64,000 nt of DNA from Stomorhina lunata (Eukaryota > Arthropoda > Insecta > Diptera > Rhiniidae), in NCBI GenBank assembly GCA_933228675.1, contig OW121740.1, positions 39,105,492 through 39,169,491 of the forward strand, in the 5' to 3' direction. A program made the position numbers and the translations under genes. Shown in pieces: positions 34,490-46,787 of this stretch (positions within the stretch are counted from its first letter, which is position 1; the number at the start of each line of letters is the position of its first letter). The notes beneath the pieces are model-generated. The model saw only the letters and a list, made by a program, of their open reading frames with translations. It was not told where the DNA came from and did no database searches.

Positions 34490-35090
34490 TGTGTGTTTTA
34501 CCGACAATTGTAGCCTTTGAACCGATATTTATAATTTCTTCAGCAAAAATATTTTTTAGAGTTTTTTTTTCGGCGATTAGCTTGGTTATAACATTCGTAA
34601 AGCTTTTTAGGTATTTATCACAATTAGATTTTTCTAAAGTGTACCGACAATATCTCGTAAACCTTTGAACCGATACTAATAATATCTAAGCAAAAATATT
34701 TCAGAAATATTTTTCCGTCGATAAGTTTTGTTTTAAGATTCGTAAAGCTTTTCAGGAATTAGTCATAACTTGAATTTTCCAAATGCTTGAAAATTTTGCC
34801 GACAATATCTCGGAAACCTTTAAACCGATATTAATAATTGCCCCTATTGCCGTTCGCAACTTAACTTAACTTTTAATATTGCGGAATTTATGGTTTTTTA
34901 GTTCCATATGTATTATCAAAAAGAAATTTGGTTCAGTGAAAGTTGGATCGACTGGCAGACGACCAAACTAAGTTGAGTTGAGAACGGCAATAGGGATTTT
35001 TTCGTCAGAAAGTTTTGTTATAAGATTCGTAAAACTTTTTAGGCTTTTGTCACACTTTAGGTTTTTATGGGAATTATCCACCTCTCCTAA
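34490..35090. repeat. ~152-bp tandem repeat, interrupted by a MITE
   Basis: 'cctttgaaccgata' at 34513 and 34662 and 'cctttaaaccgata' at 34817 set the period (149-155 bp). 'ataa(g/c)attcgtaaagctttt' recurs in phase, and a fourth partial copy resumes at 34996 after the insertion. Confidence 0.75.
34841..34995. mobile_element. 155-bp MITE with ~28-bp terminal inverted repeats
   Basis: CCCCTATTGCCGTTCGCAAC at the left is inverted at the right (GAGAACGGCAATAGGG), continuing through AACTTAACTTAA / TTAAGTTGAGTT-like text. It interrupts the tandem repeat, whose sequence resumes at the right. Non-coding; superfamily not determined. Confidence 0.75.
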
Positions 35091-35234
35091 CAGATTTTTT
35101 TTATATAAGATCAGCATTAAGAAACAGATCCCTTCATATGCCATGAATTACGTGGGAAGTAGGAAAATAGGTTATGGAAAGAAGTTTAGATGAAGTAAAT
35201 ATGTGAATTTGTGAATATACGACTTTAATTATTA

Positions 35235-36024
35235 ATATTATTACTAAGGGGAAAATACTTGTACGATGAGTTTATGCCATATATTTATTTTTCATTTCAT
35301 GATGCAAAGATATAAGAGCCAACAACGAAATTATAAAAATTTACTACCAAAATTCGGAGTCAGTGGCCTTATGTTCGGCGATGAGGCTCATTTCTGGCTG
35401 CATGGCTTAGTCAATAAACATAATATGCATTATAGGTCAGGCAGCAGTCCACATGTACTCCATGAGTCATCATTGCATCCCAAAAAAATTACAGTTTGCT
35501 ACGGTTTGTGGGCCGGCGGCGTCATTGGGCCGTACTTCTCACGTGATGATCAAGACCGACATGTTACTGTGAATGGGAATTGCTACCGTTTAATGATAAC
35601 CGAATATTTTTGCCCCAATTGGATGATATGGTCTTAGAGGACATGTGGTTCCAACAGGACGCCGCCACAAGCCATACAGTAAATGCCGCAATCAATTTAT
35701 TGAAAACCAAGTTTGGAAAACGTTTTATCTCACGTAGTTCAGTCGATTGGCCGCTCGCGCGATTTGACGCCGTTAGACTATTTCATGTGGGGCTAAGTCT
35801 ATGATAAATGCCAACAAGCCAGCGACGATTGATGAACTTTGTACGAATATCGAATGTGAAGTTGCTGCTGTATCGGCCAACTTATGCTTGAAAACCATCA
35901 GCATGTGGACTTCTGCAAGCGTGCCCATGGCGGCCATGCAAAAGAAATCGATTTCCATACATAATGACACCAACCGTGCTTTTAAAGGAATAAAGAATTT
36001 CATTGATATCCAAAACCTTTTTTT
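35235..36024 (+). pseudogene. Mariner/Tc1-superfamily transposase relic 1, internally deleted
   Basis: From ATG at about 35299: 'MMQRYKSQQR', then directly 'GDEAHFWLHGLVNKHNM', 'KKITVCYGLWAGGVIGPYF', 'DDQDRHVTVNGNCYRLM', 'EDMWFQQDAATSHTVNAA' and 'INLLKTKFGKRFISR'; the third catalytic block 'DLTPLDYFMWG' is present after a frameshift. The DNA-binding domain and first linker are deleted, as in relic 2 (41694-42696). Catalytic Asp positions (GDEAH, QQDAA, DLTPLD) are visible. The 3' part of the element continues beyond two Helitron-like insertions, with its right inverted terminus at 39140-39167. Confidence 0.8.
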
Positions 36025-36815
36025 TATACCCTTCGCCGCCATAGTTGGAAAGGGTATTATAAGTTTGTGCTGATGTATATAATGCATAGAAATATTTGTC
36101 TTAGACCTTTTAGTATACCAATAGGCTTAGAATCACTTTCTAAGTCGATTTAGCGGTGTTCGTCAGTCCGTCCGTCCGTCTGGCTGTCTTTCTGGCTGGA
36201 CCCCCATGTAAACTTTGTAATCAAACTACAGGTCGCAATTCTAAAGATAATTTGATGAAATTTTGCACAGATCATTTTTTTAATAATGGGACCATGGCTA
36301 TTGAAATTCGTCAAAATCGGTCTATTATTACCTCCCATAGGTCCCACTTCCCGGAATTGATATATTGGCCACAAATATCAATATTTTTTCACTAAATTTA
36401 AAACATATACTGCTTATGTAAACTGTACCAAATTTCGTTGAAATCGGTCCACATTTGACCATAGCTCACATAGAAACTCTTCTTTAAAAACGCGCTAAAT
36501 GAGACAAAAAATCACTAAAACGCTCGTAAATCTAAAGATAATGAAAATTTTGAGTTTATTTTTTGCATACATAGTTTTTGTAACAACTGTAATCAATTTG
36601 CTAAATTTCGAGATATTCGGTCCACAGTTGACCCTAGCTCTCATATAAGTCCAAAAGACGGAAACAGCTTAAATGTATAAGTTTTGAGAAAATGTTTGTA
36701 TGATGGCAAAATTTAGCAAATATTTGTCTTTATACAGGAAAAATAACACCTTTGACCTTAGTGGTAAAGGGTATAGTATGGTCGGGCTTGACCGACTATA
36801 GCGCTTTTTTACTTG
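36025..36815 (+). mobile_element. Family B Helitron-like element inserted in mariner relic 1
   Basis: Begins TATACCCTTCGCCGCCATAG and ends GTCGGGCTTGACCGAC, TATAGCGCTTTTTTACTTG. Internal GTCY tract at about 36165-36195 and the usual three blocks. It sits in a T-rich stretch of the mariner 3' untranslated region. Confidence 0.85.
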
Positions 36816-36828
36816 TTTTATTTAAAAA

Positions 36829-38950
36829 CAAGTAAGAGTGGTATATTCGGCTTTGCCGAATCTTGGATACCCTTCACCAATGGTGTTGCAAAAGTACTTA
36901 ATGTAACTCCTAGCAAAATTTGGTTATACTAGTATTATATGCAAAGAGTCATTAAAATTAAGAGTCGGAAAAAGAAAAGCTTTTCGGTGGCGTCATCATC
37001 TAGAATAGTTATGCACCCAAAGGTTAGGTTGGGCAGGTGGCTGATGTCTAGGGAAGCTTCACTTGGGTTCTAAAGTTGTCCCTTTGTGAAAGATAATGAT
37101 TACTAGACTACAAGTAGAGAATGCATATTTAAGCCAGCCAGTAGCTTCGAAATAAAATATACATATATTTTACGAACATTTAATAAAGTTCGATAGACCA
37201 GATAAACCATGCAGAAAAGATGCTTCAAAATGTAGATGCCCTTACATTTGCAATAGCACATCGATTTGATGAAGTTTAAGTATTCTGACATGCAACCCAA
37301 AAACGCTGTGCCCAGTGAGGGTTGTGCACTTTAATTCGTACGAATTATCCGACTAGTAAAAGTTCTTGATTAGTTATGTAAAACTCTGAAGTTAGCGGAC
37401 TGATTTAGGCCAAAGCTTTAACAATGATAAGCCTTAAAATTATAGGGTATACACTCTTAGTTTTAGATACATACGTGAAATACATAGCTTTTGAATGAAT
37501 GGATATCAGCTTTGTCGGAAAAGTTATTAAAGATTTAGTTATTAATCTGAAGTTAGTTAATTAATTAAAATGAACACTTCATCAATAATATTTGGGATGT
37601 ATTGTTCTTTCGATCTGTCCGATGGATGTTTGGAAAGTTTTGCTCTAGTTCCTTGTGCATTTTTAATGTGATTTAATTTATCAGCATTAAATCGATTCCC
37701 GGTCGGGGTTATATGGGAGATTTCACTAAATGTGAATAGAGCTCGCCCATTTTCAATATCGAACTTTTCAAGAGATCAGAAATACTTTTGTCAAATGTTG
37801 TCCCTCTAGAAAGTTTATTTTAGGCGCTATCGCCCTGAATATCAATATCGTACAGCGTCTTTATACTAAATGTCATCATCGTATCTTAGGCGAAGTTATA
37901 CGGGATCAATTGTCAAACGTGAACGGATTTCTCCCAATTGCAATTAAAAAATTTAAATTTTCGTTGATATGTGAGATACTTACATACATAGTTGCATTTT
38001 TGTACTTCCTAGGAAGATTACCTATAATTTGATATATAATACATTCTCAAATGTTATGTTATGTTATAAAAATTACAGACAGGTAGACGGACGGACAAAA
38101 AAACAGACGGACGGACGGACGGACAAACAAACAGACGGACGGACAGACAGACAAACAGACGGACGGACGGAGGTCGCGAAATCGATTCTCCTGCCTATTC
38201 TGAGTTGATCGGTACAATTTGAATGGTATTCGTAATCAGATTTGTGGAGTATAGATTTTAGAAAATCCTCACACAAAGAACGATGTCAAATTTCATCACA
38301 ATCGGTCCATAAACACCTGAGATATCGCTGAAATAATACTTACAAAATGTAAACAAAATTTCTTAGACACGCACTTTGGGCAATTTGCTGTACATCAAAT
38401 GTAGTGTTATGGCGATATCTCAATTGTTTATGGACCGCTTTTGATAAAATTTAATAACGTGCTTGGCGGGGGAATTTCCTAAAATATGATATAAAATTTA
38501 TGTAGGTCCGTGCGAAAGGAGGATGGTTTTTCCTATTTCTGCATTTCATTTTTTCAACAAACATTCTCTAATGCGAACTTTGGGCAATTTGCGATACATC
38601 AAATTCAGTGTTTTGGCGATATCTCAGTTGTTTATAAACCGATTTTGATAAAATTTTACGGAGTGCTTTGGGAAACTATTTCCTACAATCTGATATATAA
38701 CATATTATCACATGTACACCAGGAGTATATTTTTTCTCTTTTTATTTAAAAGTGTGTTTCAATAAAAAATTTCAAAATTTTCGTCTAATTTTTGGTATTT
38801 TTTCGATATTTTCGGTGTTTATAAACCGATTTTAATGAAATTTAATAGCGTTCATTGCGGGAGAATTTCCTAAAATCTGATATATAATTTATGTAAGTCC
38901 ATCCTCCAGGGGCTTCAGAAACTTGATTTCAACAGACAGACAGACAGACG

Positions 38951-38997
<47 letters not shown>

Positions 38998-39134
38998 GGA
39001 CATCGCTTAATCGATTCTCCTCCCGATTCTGAATCGATCGGTATAATTTTTATGGGGTCTACGATCACTAATAAAAAAATTACAAACGGAATCACAAACT
39101 TATAATACCCTTTCACCTATTGGTGAAGGGTATA
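36829..39134 (-). mobile_element. Family A Helitron-like element, 3'-to-3' with family B copy
   Basis: Reverse complement of the 22723-25297 copy: CAAGTAAGAGTGG, hairpin ATTCGGCTTTGCCGAAT (perfect here), GTCY tracts in reverse (GACAGACGGACG) at about 38075-38170 and 38930-39000, and end GGTGAAGGGTATA. Only 13 bp separate its 3' end from that of the family B element. Confidence 0.85.
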
Positions 39135-39139
39135 AAAAA

Positions 39140-39167
39140 CGTTTGAAGCGCTCTTATTGAAAACCCC
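39140..39167. repeat. Right inverted terminus of mariner relic 1
   Basis: CGTTTGAAGCGCTCTTATTG followed by AAAACCCC aligns with the right end of relic 2 (42667-42694: CTTTTGTAGCTCTCTTAATG then AAAAACCC). It is separated from the transposase by 3.1 kb of inserted DNA. Confidence 0.7.
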
Positions 39168-40256
39168 TTTATAAACAGTTCGTATAGAAATGAGCTCTGT
39201 TTCTGGAAAAATATTCCTAATTTTATCAAAATTCCTGCTATTGTAGTACCGATAGAAGTGCAAAACAAATCCATCTTCTCTTGTAGGCGAGTAGTTTTTG
39301 CTCCCGTTAGTTGAAAGTATGAATCAAGGGAAACCCTAAAGACTCCATAGTACAACCAAAACATAAAGCCAACTTCAAACAACTTTGTTGTTGCTGCTCT
39401 GTTTTCTTTTTTTTTTTGTATTTTATAGACTGTCTAGTGTCTGCCACAGTCGTTTATATGTTTTTTTATGGTTGCCGTTCTAAAGGATTTAGTTGTCTTT
39501 GATGCTTTTGTAACTTTGGCTTTAGCTTCTGGTTTTTATTTTTTCCACAACTTTTTTTTTGCAGTCCCCTGTTCATCGGCATTATGTATGAAGTTGGAAT
39601 GAAGAAAAAAAAATAAACTGAACGGTATGGATGGATGTATGAATGGAGCTTTATAAAGGTATGTAGGTATGACTGGACAAATGTATTCTTTTAGTTGAAC
39701 ATTTGAATGGCTTGTCGGTTGCCGGTTTTGGCTGACTGGCGTTTTTATGACCCTCTTATTGGATTTGGATAGAGTGTGGTTGTAGCTTTTTATATCAAGA
39801 CTTTATGTTCCTGTTCATCTTCTTCTTCTTTGGAATTAAGTAACTTTGGATGGTGTCAAACACAAACTGGTTTCTTCCTCTACTCTTTAAATACTTAACA
39901 CACTGACATTAACATGAAACAGACAAAAAAAAACACACATTTTAGTATGAATTTTCAAATCATTTTGAAATCTGAAAGTATTGAAAAACTTTTGCTTTTA
40001 CATCAGAAGTATCTAGGACCGGGAGAAAAAAAAACAACTGGTTTAAAGAAAATATTTTCCTTTAAAATTGAGTGTATTCAAAAGAAAAGGTGTTGGAAGT
40101 ATGAGTCAAAAAGAATTTGTTGAAGAATTTTTATGGTTTATATAACCCATTTAAGAAGGAAGTTTGCCAGACAGTCACAATTAAAGACTCCATCCAACTA
40201 GACAAGAGAAGTTGTTGGTAATAACACAGGGCAACAGCAAAAATATGCTCGAGTAA
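39168..40256. other. Intergenic DNA, no gene seen
   Basis: T-rich, with GGAT-like text near 39625-39650. No motif recognised. Confidence 0.5.
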
Positions 40257-41215
40257 CCACTATATACATTTGATGTATCATGGCCTCCTTAGTACAAAAA
40301 TGGTTAAATTCTTATGGATAGGTTTTTTTTAATTTTTTTTTTTTTTGTAAAATTGCAATTTTTTTTAGACACTTTTTCACATAATTAATGATAACTCAGA
40401 AACTAATAATCGGATATTATTCAAATAAAATCAAAAAAATTAAGATTTACATAGCCTTTGATTCGTCTATATATTGCGTTTCAATCAGATCAACAGTATC
40501 AGAGTTATAATAAAAAATTTAAGAAAGATATATATTTTTTACGTAAAAATGGCAAAAATTTTTGTTTTAAAAAAATCATGAAAAATAGAAAACGGCAAAA
40601 AATGTTCAGATTCATTATTCTGTCGCAAAGCCACTGATATCTTCCTATTACACAACGCAACAAAATAAAAAAATTAGATGCTTTTGAAACCACTATACAA
40701 TATCCAGGTACTGCCAAAATGCTTTGTGAAAATGAGCGAATTCACTAAATTGTGAATAAATTCAAAAAAAAAATTAATCGATTTTTATGGTCGATATCTC
40801 ATTTTGTTGCTATTATATGTCGCTATGCGATAAAATAATAAATCTGGAAGTTTTTTGCCGTTTTCGATTTTTCATGATTTTTTTAAAACGAAAATTTTTT
40901 CCATTTTTATATAAAAAAATATATTTTTTTCTTAAGTTTTTTATTATAACTCCGATGCTATTGATCCGATTGAAACGCGATATATAGACGAATTAAAGGC
41001 TATGTAAATTTTAATTTTTTTGATTTTATTTTAAATATTTAAAGAAACGTCTAAAAAAAATTCCAATTTAAAAAAAAATAAAAAATTTTTAAAAATCTAT
41101 ACATAGAATTTAAAAATTTTACCATTTTTGTAAAAAGGTAGTCATGATACATCAAAATTGTATAGTGGTTTTAAGAGTACATGAAATTTTTTTTATTTTG
41201 TTGTGCTGTGTAATT
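40257..41215. mobile_element. ~950-bp foldback-type AT-rich element(s)
   Basis: Left part 40257-40640 is an imperfect inverted repeat of 40815-41168. For example 'tcagagttataataaaaaat' pairs with 'attttttattataactccga'-type text at 40935, and 'cactatatacatttgatgta' pairs with 'tacatcaaaattgtatagtg'. The terminal motif CCACTATA also occurs internally at 40690, and 40648-40705 is the reverse complement of 41160-41215, so two copies appear to be fused. No transposase. Confidence 0.7.
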
Positions 41216-41693
41216 AATTAATACTTGTTTGGGAAAATATAAATGTCTGAGCAAAGTTTTATTAGTTAGTTTTTCTAAATAATTGCCATGACTTGACTTT
41301 TAAGGTGTTTAAAAGAAACTTTTTTTAATTAAATAAAATGACATTTAGTTCTTTGAGCAAGTTTTTCGGAAACTTAATAAAAGTTTTTAAAACTTTTTAA
41401 AGGTTTCAATAAAATTCTTAGAAAATGTTTGCTTTATTCAACAGCTGTTGAAAATTATAATATTACCTTAATAACAGCAGGTATTTTTCAAAGGAAATTA
41501 TTACTATTTCTATTAAAATTAGTTAGAGATTTTAAACCGTAACCAACCTCTAAACTTCAGGGTTAATGTCAATGGGAAACCCGACACTTTATTTCTTTCT
41601 TCTTGTTAAAAACTGGGAAATTTTGTATGAGTTTGAAACCTGTAAAGGGGATTTTAAAAGTATAAACTGGTACTTTCCATTTTAAAGGAAATA
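41216..41693. other. Intergenic DNA, no gene seen
   Basis: AT-rich with nothing recognised. Confidence 0.5.
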
Positions 41694-42696
41694 TCGGGTT
41701 TTTCAACAGGAACGCTACAAAAGAACAGGGACAGCAGACCACGTCATACTTGTTGTTGCTCTCTTGGCATTTCTCTTCAGTAAGGTTTGCCATTTCATGA
41801 TGGAAAGATATACAAGCCAACAACGAGTTGAAATTATTAAAATTTACTACCGAAATTTGGCGTCAGTGGCCTCAACGTTAAGAGCGCTAATCATCTTCAG
41901 CGATGAGGCTCATTTCTGGCTGAATGGCTTCGTCAATAAACACAAGATGCGTTATTGGTCAGAAAGCAATCCACACGTACCCTAAAAGTCATCATTGCAT
42001 CCCGAAAAACATACGGTTTGGTGCGGTTTATAGGCGGCTTATAATCAAAACCGGCATGATACTGTGAATGCAAAACGCTACCATTCAATGATAACCGAAT
42101 ATTTTTGGCCCCATTTGGATGATATGGACTGGGAGGACATGTGGTTCCCACAGGACGGCGCCACAAGCCACACAGTAAATGTCACAATCAATTTATTGAA
42201 AACCAAGTTTGGAGAACGTGTTATCTCACGAAATGGTCCAGTCGATTGGCCGCCTCGGTCGTGCGATTTGACGCCGTTAGACTATTTCCTGTAGGGCTAC
42301 GTCAAGTCTATGGTCTTTGCCATATAAGCAAATAACGTGTTATCTCACGAAATGGTCCTGTTGGTTGGCCGCCTCGGTCGTGCGATTTGACGCCGTTAGA
42401 CTATTTCCTGTAGGGCTACGCCAAGTCTATGGTCTTTGCCAACATGCCAGCGACGATTGATGAACTTCGTACGAATATCGAACGTGAAATTGCAGCAGTA
42501 TCGGCCAATTTATGCTTGAAAACCGACGAAAATTGAGTTCAGCGTTTGGACTTCTGCAAGCGTGCCCGTGTGGCCATGCAAAATAAATCGAGTTCCATAT
42601 ATAATGGCTTTTACAGGAAAAAAGAATTTCATTGATATTCAAAACAGTTTTTGTTTTTTTTTTAAACTTTTGTAGCTCTCTTAATGAAAAACCCTT
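41694..42696 (+). mobile_element. Mariner/Tc1-superfamily element 2 (1.0 kb) with decayed transposase
   Basis: Terminal inverted repeats GGGTTTTTCAACAGGAACGC (left, 41696) and GGGTTTTTCATTAAGAGAGC (right, reading inward from 42694), both continuing TACAAAAG, with TA just outside each end (41692-41693 and 42697-42698). Transposase text from 41797: 'MMERYTSQQRVEIIKIYYRN', 'LASVASTLRAL', then straight to 'IIFSDEAHFWLNGFVNKHKM', 'WFPQDGATSHTVNVTINLL' and 'PPRSCDLTPLDYFL'. The three catalytic Asp (about 41902, 42154, 42265) remain; the second and third are 36 residues apart. An in-frame stop replaces the W after 'DYFL', another follows 'SNPHVP', and about 108 bp around the third Asp are tandemly duplicated (42215-42322 / 42333-42440). 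Inactive. Confidence 0.85.
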
Positions 42697-43369
42697 TAAA
42701 TTGTATAGCTTCTAATCAGACAAACACTAAAATCATAAATTGTCTTTGTATCCAGATATGTAACACACATGACTTTTAGAATTTCCTACAATTTTACCGA
42801 TTGACAGAAAAAGTTTCAGGTTCATGTTTTTTTAGAGTGAGAAAAGGAAAAGTTAATTTGTAATAGTAAATTGGACTGTGGTACAGACAAAACATAGACT
42901 TCTGCATCAATTGAGGCATAGATCAAGAAATAAATTTGGACAAGGATAAAGATATAGACCAAAATATATAAGCAAAAATGTCATCAGTTTTTTTTTTATC
43001 AAACTTAATAGGTCTTGCATCGAATATAGTTTCACAGCATTAATCTTGATGTAGATTTAATTAAGATACATAAAATTAGTTTTAGTCTGCAGAAGAAAAT
43101 AACTCAATCTCGTATATAGTTTAGGAGATATCAGGAAATCAAAAAAGCTCTACAAAATTCAGTGTTTTCGTTTTTCTTTGGTAAAAAACTAATTGGCTCG
43201 GTTTTGCTCGGTACTCCAACTATAACCACGTGAAAGGCGAAAGACTCTTCTTTAGAGTGAGCGAAAAATATTTACCGAAACTTACCGATCGTACAACAAA
43301 GTTCAAAGTTTTCTGAAAAAGTCACGAAAATTGTTATGCATAATTTAAGCAAAAAGTGTTGCAGTTGTT
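42697..43369. other. Intergenic DNA, no gene seen
   Basis: A small hairpin (GCTCGGTTTTGCTCGG context, 43194-43210) resembles that at 20609. Nothing else recognised. Confidence 0.4.
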
Positions 43370-43865
43370 TAGGCGTAACTTTTTAATCAAATTGAATCTA
43401 AGTGTAAGTCCCGTAGAAGTCAACGGATTTCAACCAAAATTAGTACAGCTCTTTTTGGGTTAACCAATAGATTTGTGACGGGTTTCATGAAATTCTGATG
43501 GGAATTGCGGCTTAGATTGAGAAGAAAAATAAATTTAAAATGGGGGTCTAAGCAGGTACTCCAAGGAGTGATTTCAATCAAAATTAATTAATCTCTTTGT
43601 TGGATATACTTATAGACGTGTGTCAAGTTTTTTTTTAATTCTGTTGCGTATTCCGGCTTATACATTGAGAACAATAATAAATGAAATGATGGTGGGTATA
43701 AAAATGGGGGTCCAAGGCAGGTACCTCTAAGAGTCAGGGGATCTCGACCAAAATTAGTATAACTCTTTCTTGGATCAATTAATAGATGTGTACAGAGTTT
43801 TTTTGATTACATTTTGGACATGTACCCTACAACCAGCGGTGGTGTGAAATCAGCAATTTTTGGAC
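43370..43865. repeat. ~168-bp tandem repeat, about three copies
   Basis: 'aaatgggggtc(t/c)aa(g/a)' starts at 43538 and 43706. 'accaaaattagta(c/t)a(g/a)ctcttt' and 'atagatgtgt' recur in phase, and a first diverged copy begins near 43370. Confidence 0.65.
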
Positions 43866-44599
43866 AAAAATTAAGTTTTTTGTTTCGTAAAAAAATTTCA
43901 TTATGGATTTCAAAACTATTTTAATTTAATAATGTTCTTAAAGTCTGAGCAAAAATCTAATAGAGCCCTACTATAAATGAGGTCACACGGCCCGTTTTAC
44001 TACAAAAACTCAAATATTCGAAAGCGTATTGTTCTGTATTCAAAAATGTTAATTAAAATCTCCGAACCAGTTCTGAAATTTATATTTCTGAATTACTAAG
44101 ATATTAGTCTATACTGCGCCCAAAAATGGTCATAATACCTTGTTCAGTTTTAAAGATTTATTCGAAAAAATTACAAAGTAATGCTAAAAAAACTATATTT
44201 CTTAATTTCTAAGATGTTGGTTTATGCAGTGTTCAAAAACCATCTCAAACCCTTGTTTAGTTTTAGAGATTTTTGCAAAAGGTTACAAAATAATAAAAAA
44301 TTATGTAAATTTATTGTTGTTGAACTTTTTTGGCAAAAATCTTAAATCAATTTCTAAATTGTGTTAAATTTTTAACCTAACTTCAAGGTATATAAACTTC
44401 CCTTTCCTTCTTTTCTTTTAGAAAATGTTAAACAAAATTAAGTCTTTTGTAAAAATTTTTCAAAAATATGGAAAAAAGAGATATCTACTTTTTTCTGAAA
44501 TAAAAAGAAATATATATTTTTTTAGGATTTTTTCGGTCTACAAACTTAAAAGAATTTTTCTGTTTTATATATATAAAGTTTACATAATTAAACTTTTCC
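43866..44599. other. Intergenic DNA, no gene seen
   Basis: AT-rich with two diverged ~120-bp repeats ('tctaagat(a/g)tt(a/g)gt..tatgcagtgttcaaaaa'-type text at about 44090-44340). A 62-codon frame at 44425 is lysine/phenylalanine-rich and looks like chance. Confidence 0.4.
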
Positions 44600-45010
44600 G
44601 TCTTACCAAGTAAGATTTATATGAAAATCGGGTTAGATTTAGATCAGATATTAGTAAAAAATAAGTTCAGTATGAGACAAAAATTGAGAATTTTAATTTT
44701 TAAAGTCGAATATCTTTAAAACCACAAGAGTTAGAATATGCTTGTCAGGATGTTTTTTGTATATCTTGACCTAAGTATTTGTTTTATTGTATGATTATTT
44801 AAATCGGTTGGGAAATGGCAATTATATATCGTTTTAAGTCATTTATGAGTCTGAGGTGCTCTACTTTGGGGGCCGATTGTGCCGCACAGTAAAAGCTAGG
44901 CTTCCCAGGTTCAAAAATTAACACTTCAACAATTATTTTAAAATCGGAACAATGGCTTAGAGTTGCGAACTTATTTTCATTACTTCTTTTTTCACCATAC
45001 CACTGTGCAT
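44600..45010. repeat. Interspersed repeat D, copy 2 (inverted)
   Basis: Reverse complement of 17925-18435: 'gagtctgaggtgctc' and 'ccgattgtgccgcac' are the clearest shared blocks. Confidence 0.65.
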
Positions 45011-45046
45011 TGTGTGGTATTAATCATCCGAATTTATTAACATTAT

Positions 45047-45650
45047 TCCTATATCTCCAAGGGGAGAAAGGGAATACTGGGTTTGTGCTTAATACTGAAA
45101 TATTAAATAATTGAATTTCATCTTTGGTTATACCGATCGAGTTAGAATCAATTTTCTTTGGTAGAAGAATGATCCCTATATCCATAATAACAATTTTTTA
45201 ATAAGAAAATGAAGTACAGGGGACAAAGTACCGCATTCGATCTCGATCGAAAACTCAGACTTTTAAGCGAATATTGTGAAGTATACTTTAGGGATGTTCA
45301 AATTTACTTCGATGCTAAAAGTTTATTGACATTTGGTATCCATTTTGATTTGTTTTTAAAAATATATATTGTTCAATTAAAACTCTTTTACTATTGTTCA
45401 TCTTTTGCAAAAAAATTTAAAAAAATATGGGAAATTGTGAAGCTTTTAAATAATTTTTATTATCTTTAAAGTATGCTATACAAATTTGTTGAAAATGACT
45501 AAGATTTCGATCGATATCGAATGCCGTAATTTGGCCCCAGGTCTCTAAGAGTTTAGAAGATTTGTTGACAACCGAACCATGTTTGATCTAAGTGATGATA
45601 GTTATTATATAGACAGATTCGACCGATTATAGCAGTTTCATTCGTTATTA
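45047..45650 (+). mobile_element. Very old Helitron-like relic
   Basis: Start 'cctatatctccaaggg' with 'gaaagggaata', then 'tataccgatcgagttagaat' as in family A, and end 'attcgaccgattatagcagt' followed by 'ttcattcgttatt', a degraded form of the family B 3' end. The GTCY tract is gone. A frame at 45209-45469 is not conserved in relatives. Confidence 0.5.
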
Positions 45651-46787
45651 CCTAAAGCTTTATATGAACTATTTTATCTAAGTAGAAAATAAATATGCAC
45701 TAAGATTCTACATGTAAATTACGTTTCCCACTTTTAAGTCCCCGTAATTTAAATGTATTCAAGATAGTCACAGGTACTTAATGTAAGTGTAAAATGATAT
45801 TTATTTCAGCCTATTTTGCTTTAGTCATTGCGGGGTCTTATCTCTGGTGTCAGAGCGTGTTGTGACCATTTATGGCTGCATCAAAGACAAAAAAAAGATA
45901 CGAATATTTTAGGTAATCGGAGAAGCTGCTTTGCTTAAGGTCTGTTTTCCAAAAGAAATCACAAAATGAAGAGAACATAAATAGAATAAAGAATTAAATT
46001 TAAAAACAGGGTCATTTACATATTATGTACTTGTACTTGTTGGTCTTAAGTAGATTTTAAGTATTTGATGTGTTTGTTGTTTAGAATTCTTAAGAATTAT
46101 TTACTTTTATACATCCCAAGTTGTAAAGGTGATGATATGCAGATACTTATAAGTCTGTCTGTCTGTTTGTATGTTTATATCTTTGTGTATCCGTAATCTT
46201 ACCATATGGATTACATTATAATTATATTCATTCCTTTTAATTTTTTTTTATATCTCATCTGTTGTTTGTTGTCGATATCATACCGCTCGCTCAGCTCGTT
46301 TGCTGTTGCCTCAAATGTTTGTCTTCTTTTAAGAGGTTTTCATTTCTTGTTGTCGTCTTCGACGCTTTTCATATGATGAGTTCTTAAAGATTGTAATTAA
46401 CTCTTCATTTTCTTTTAGAAGATTTCTTTAAAAATAAAATTATACAAAAAAACCGAAATGATGTAGATGTTTACTTACTTGGAATATATAATTACTTAAT
46501 ATTCAAATAAAATAATTCCTTGAACTGCTGAAGTGTTCAGATGAGACTTAAATATACTTTGCAATTAAATCAAGTATCTGGTAGATTTAAAAACATACAC
46601 ATGCACACAACATCGAAAGTATCATCTATAAGTACATTACAATGGCAAGATTTAAATTGTTTTCCATATAAATGAGGGTTTATAGGAATTTATAACGTTT
46701 CGTTATAATTTTGTTAAATAACCCAGCAAAAAATATTTATAATACAAAGAATATTTAATGGTTAGTATTTTATATATCCAACATCCC
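45651..46787. other. Intergenic DNA, no gene seen
   Basis: No coding or RNA signal recognised. Confidence 0.5.
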
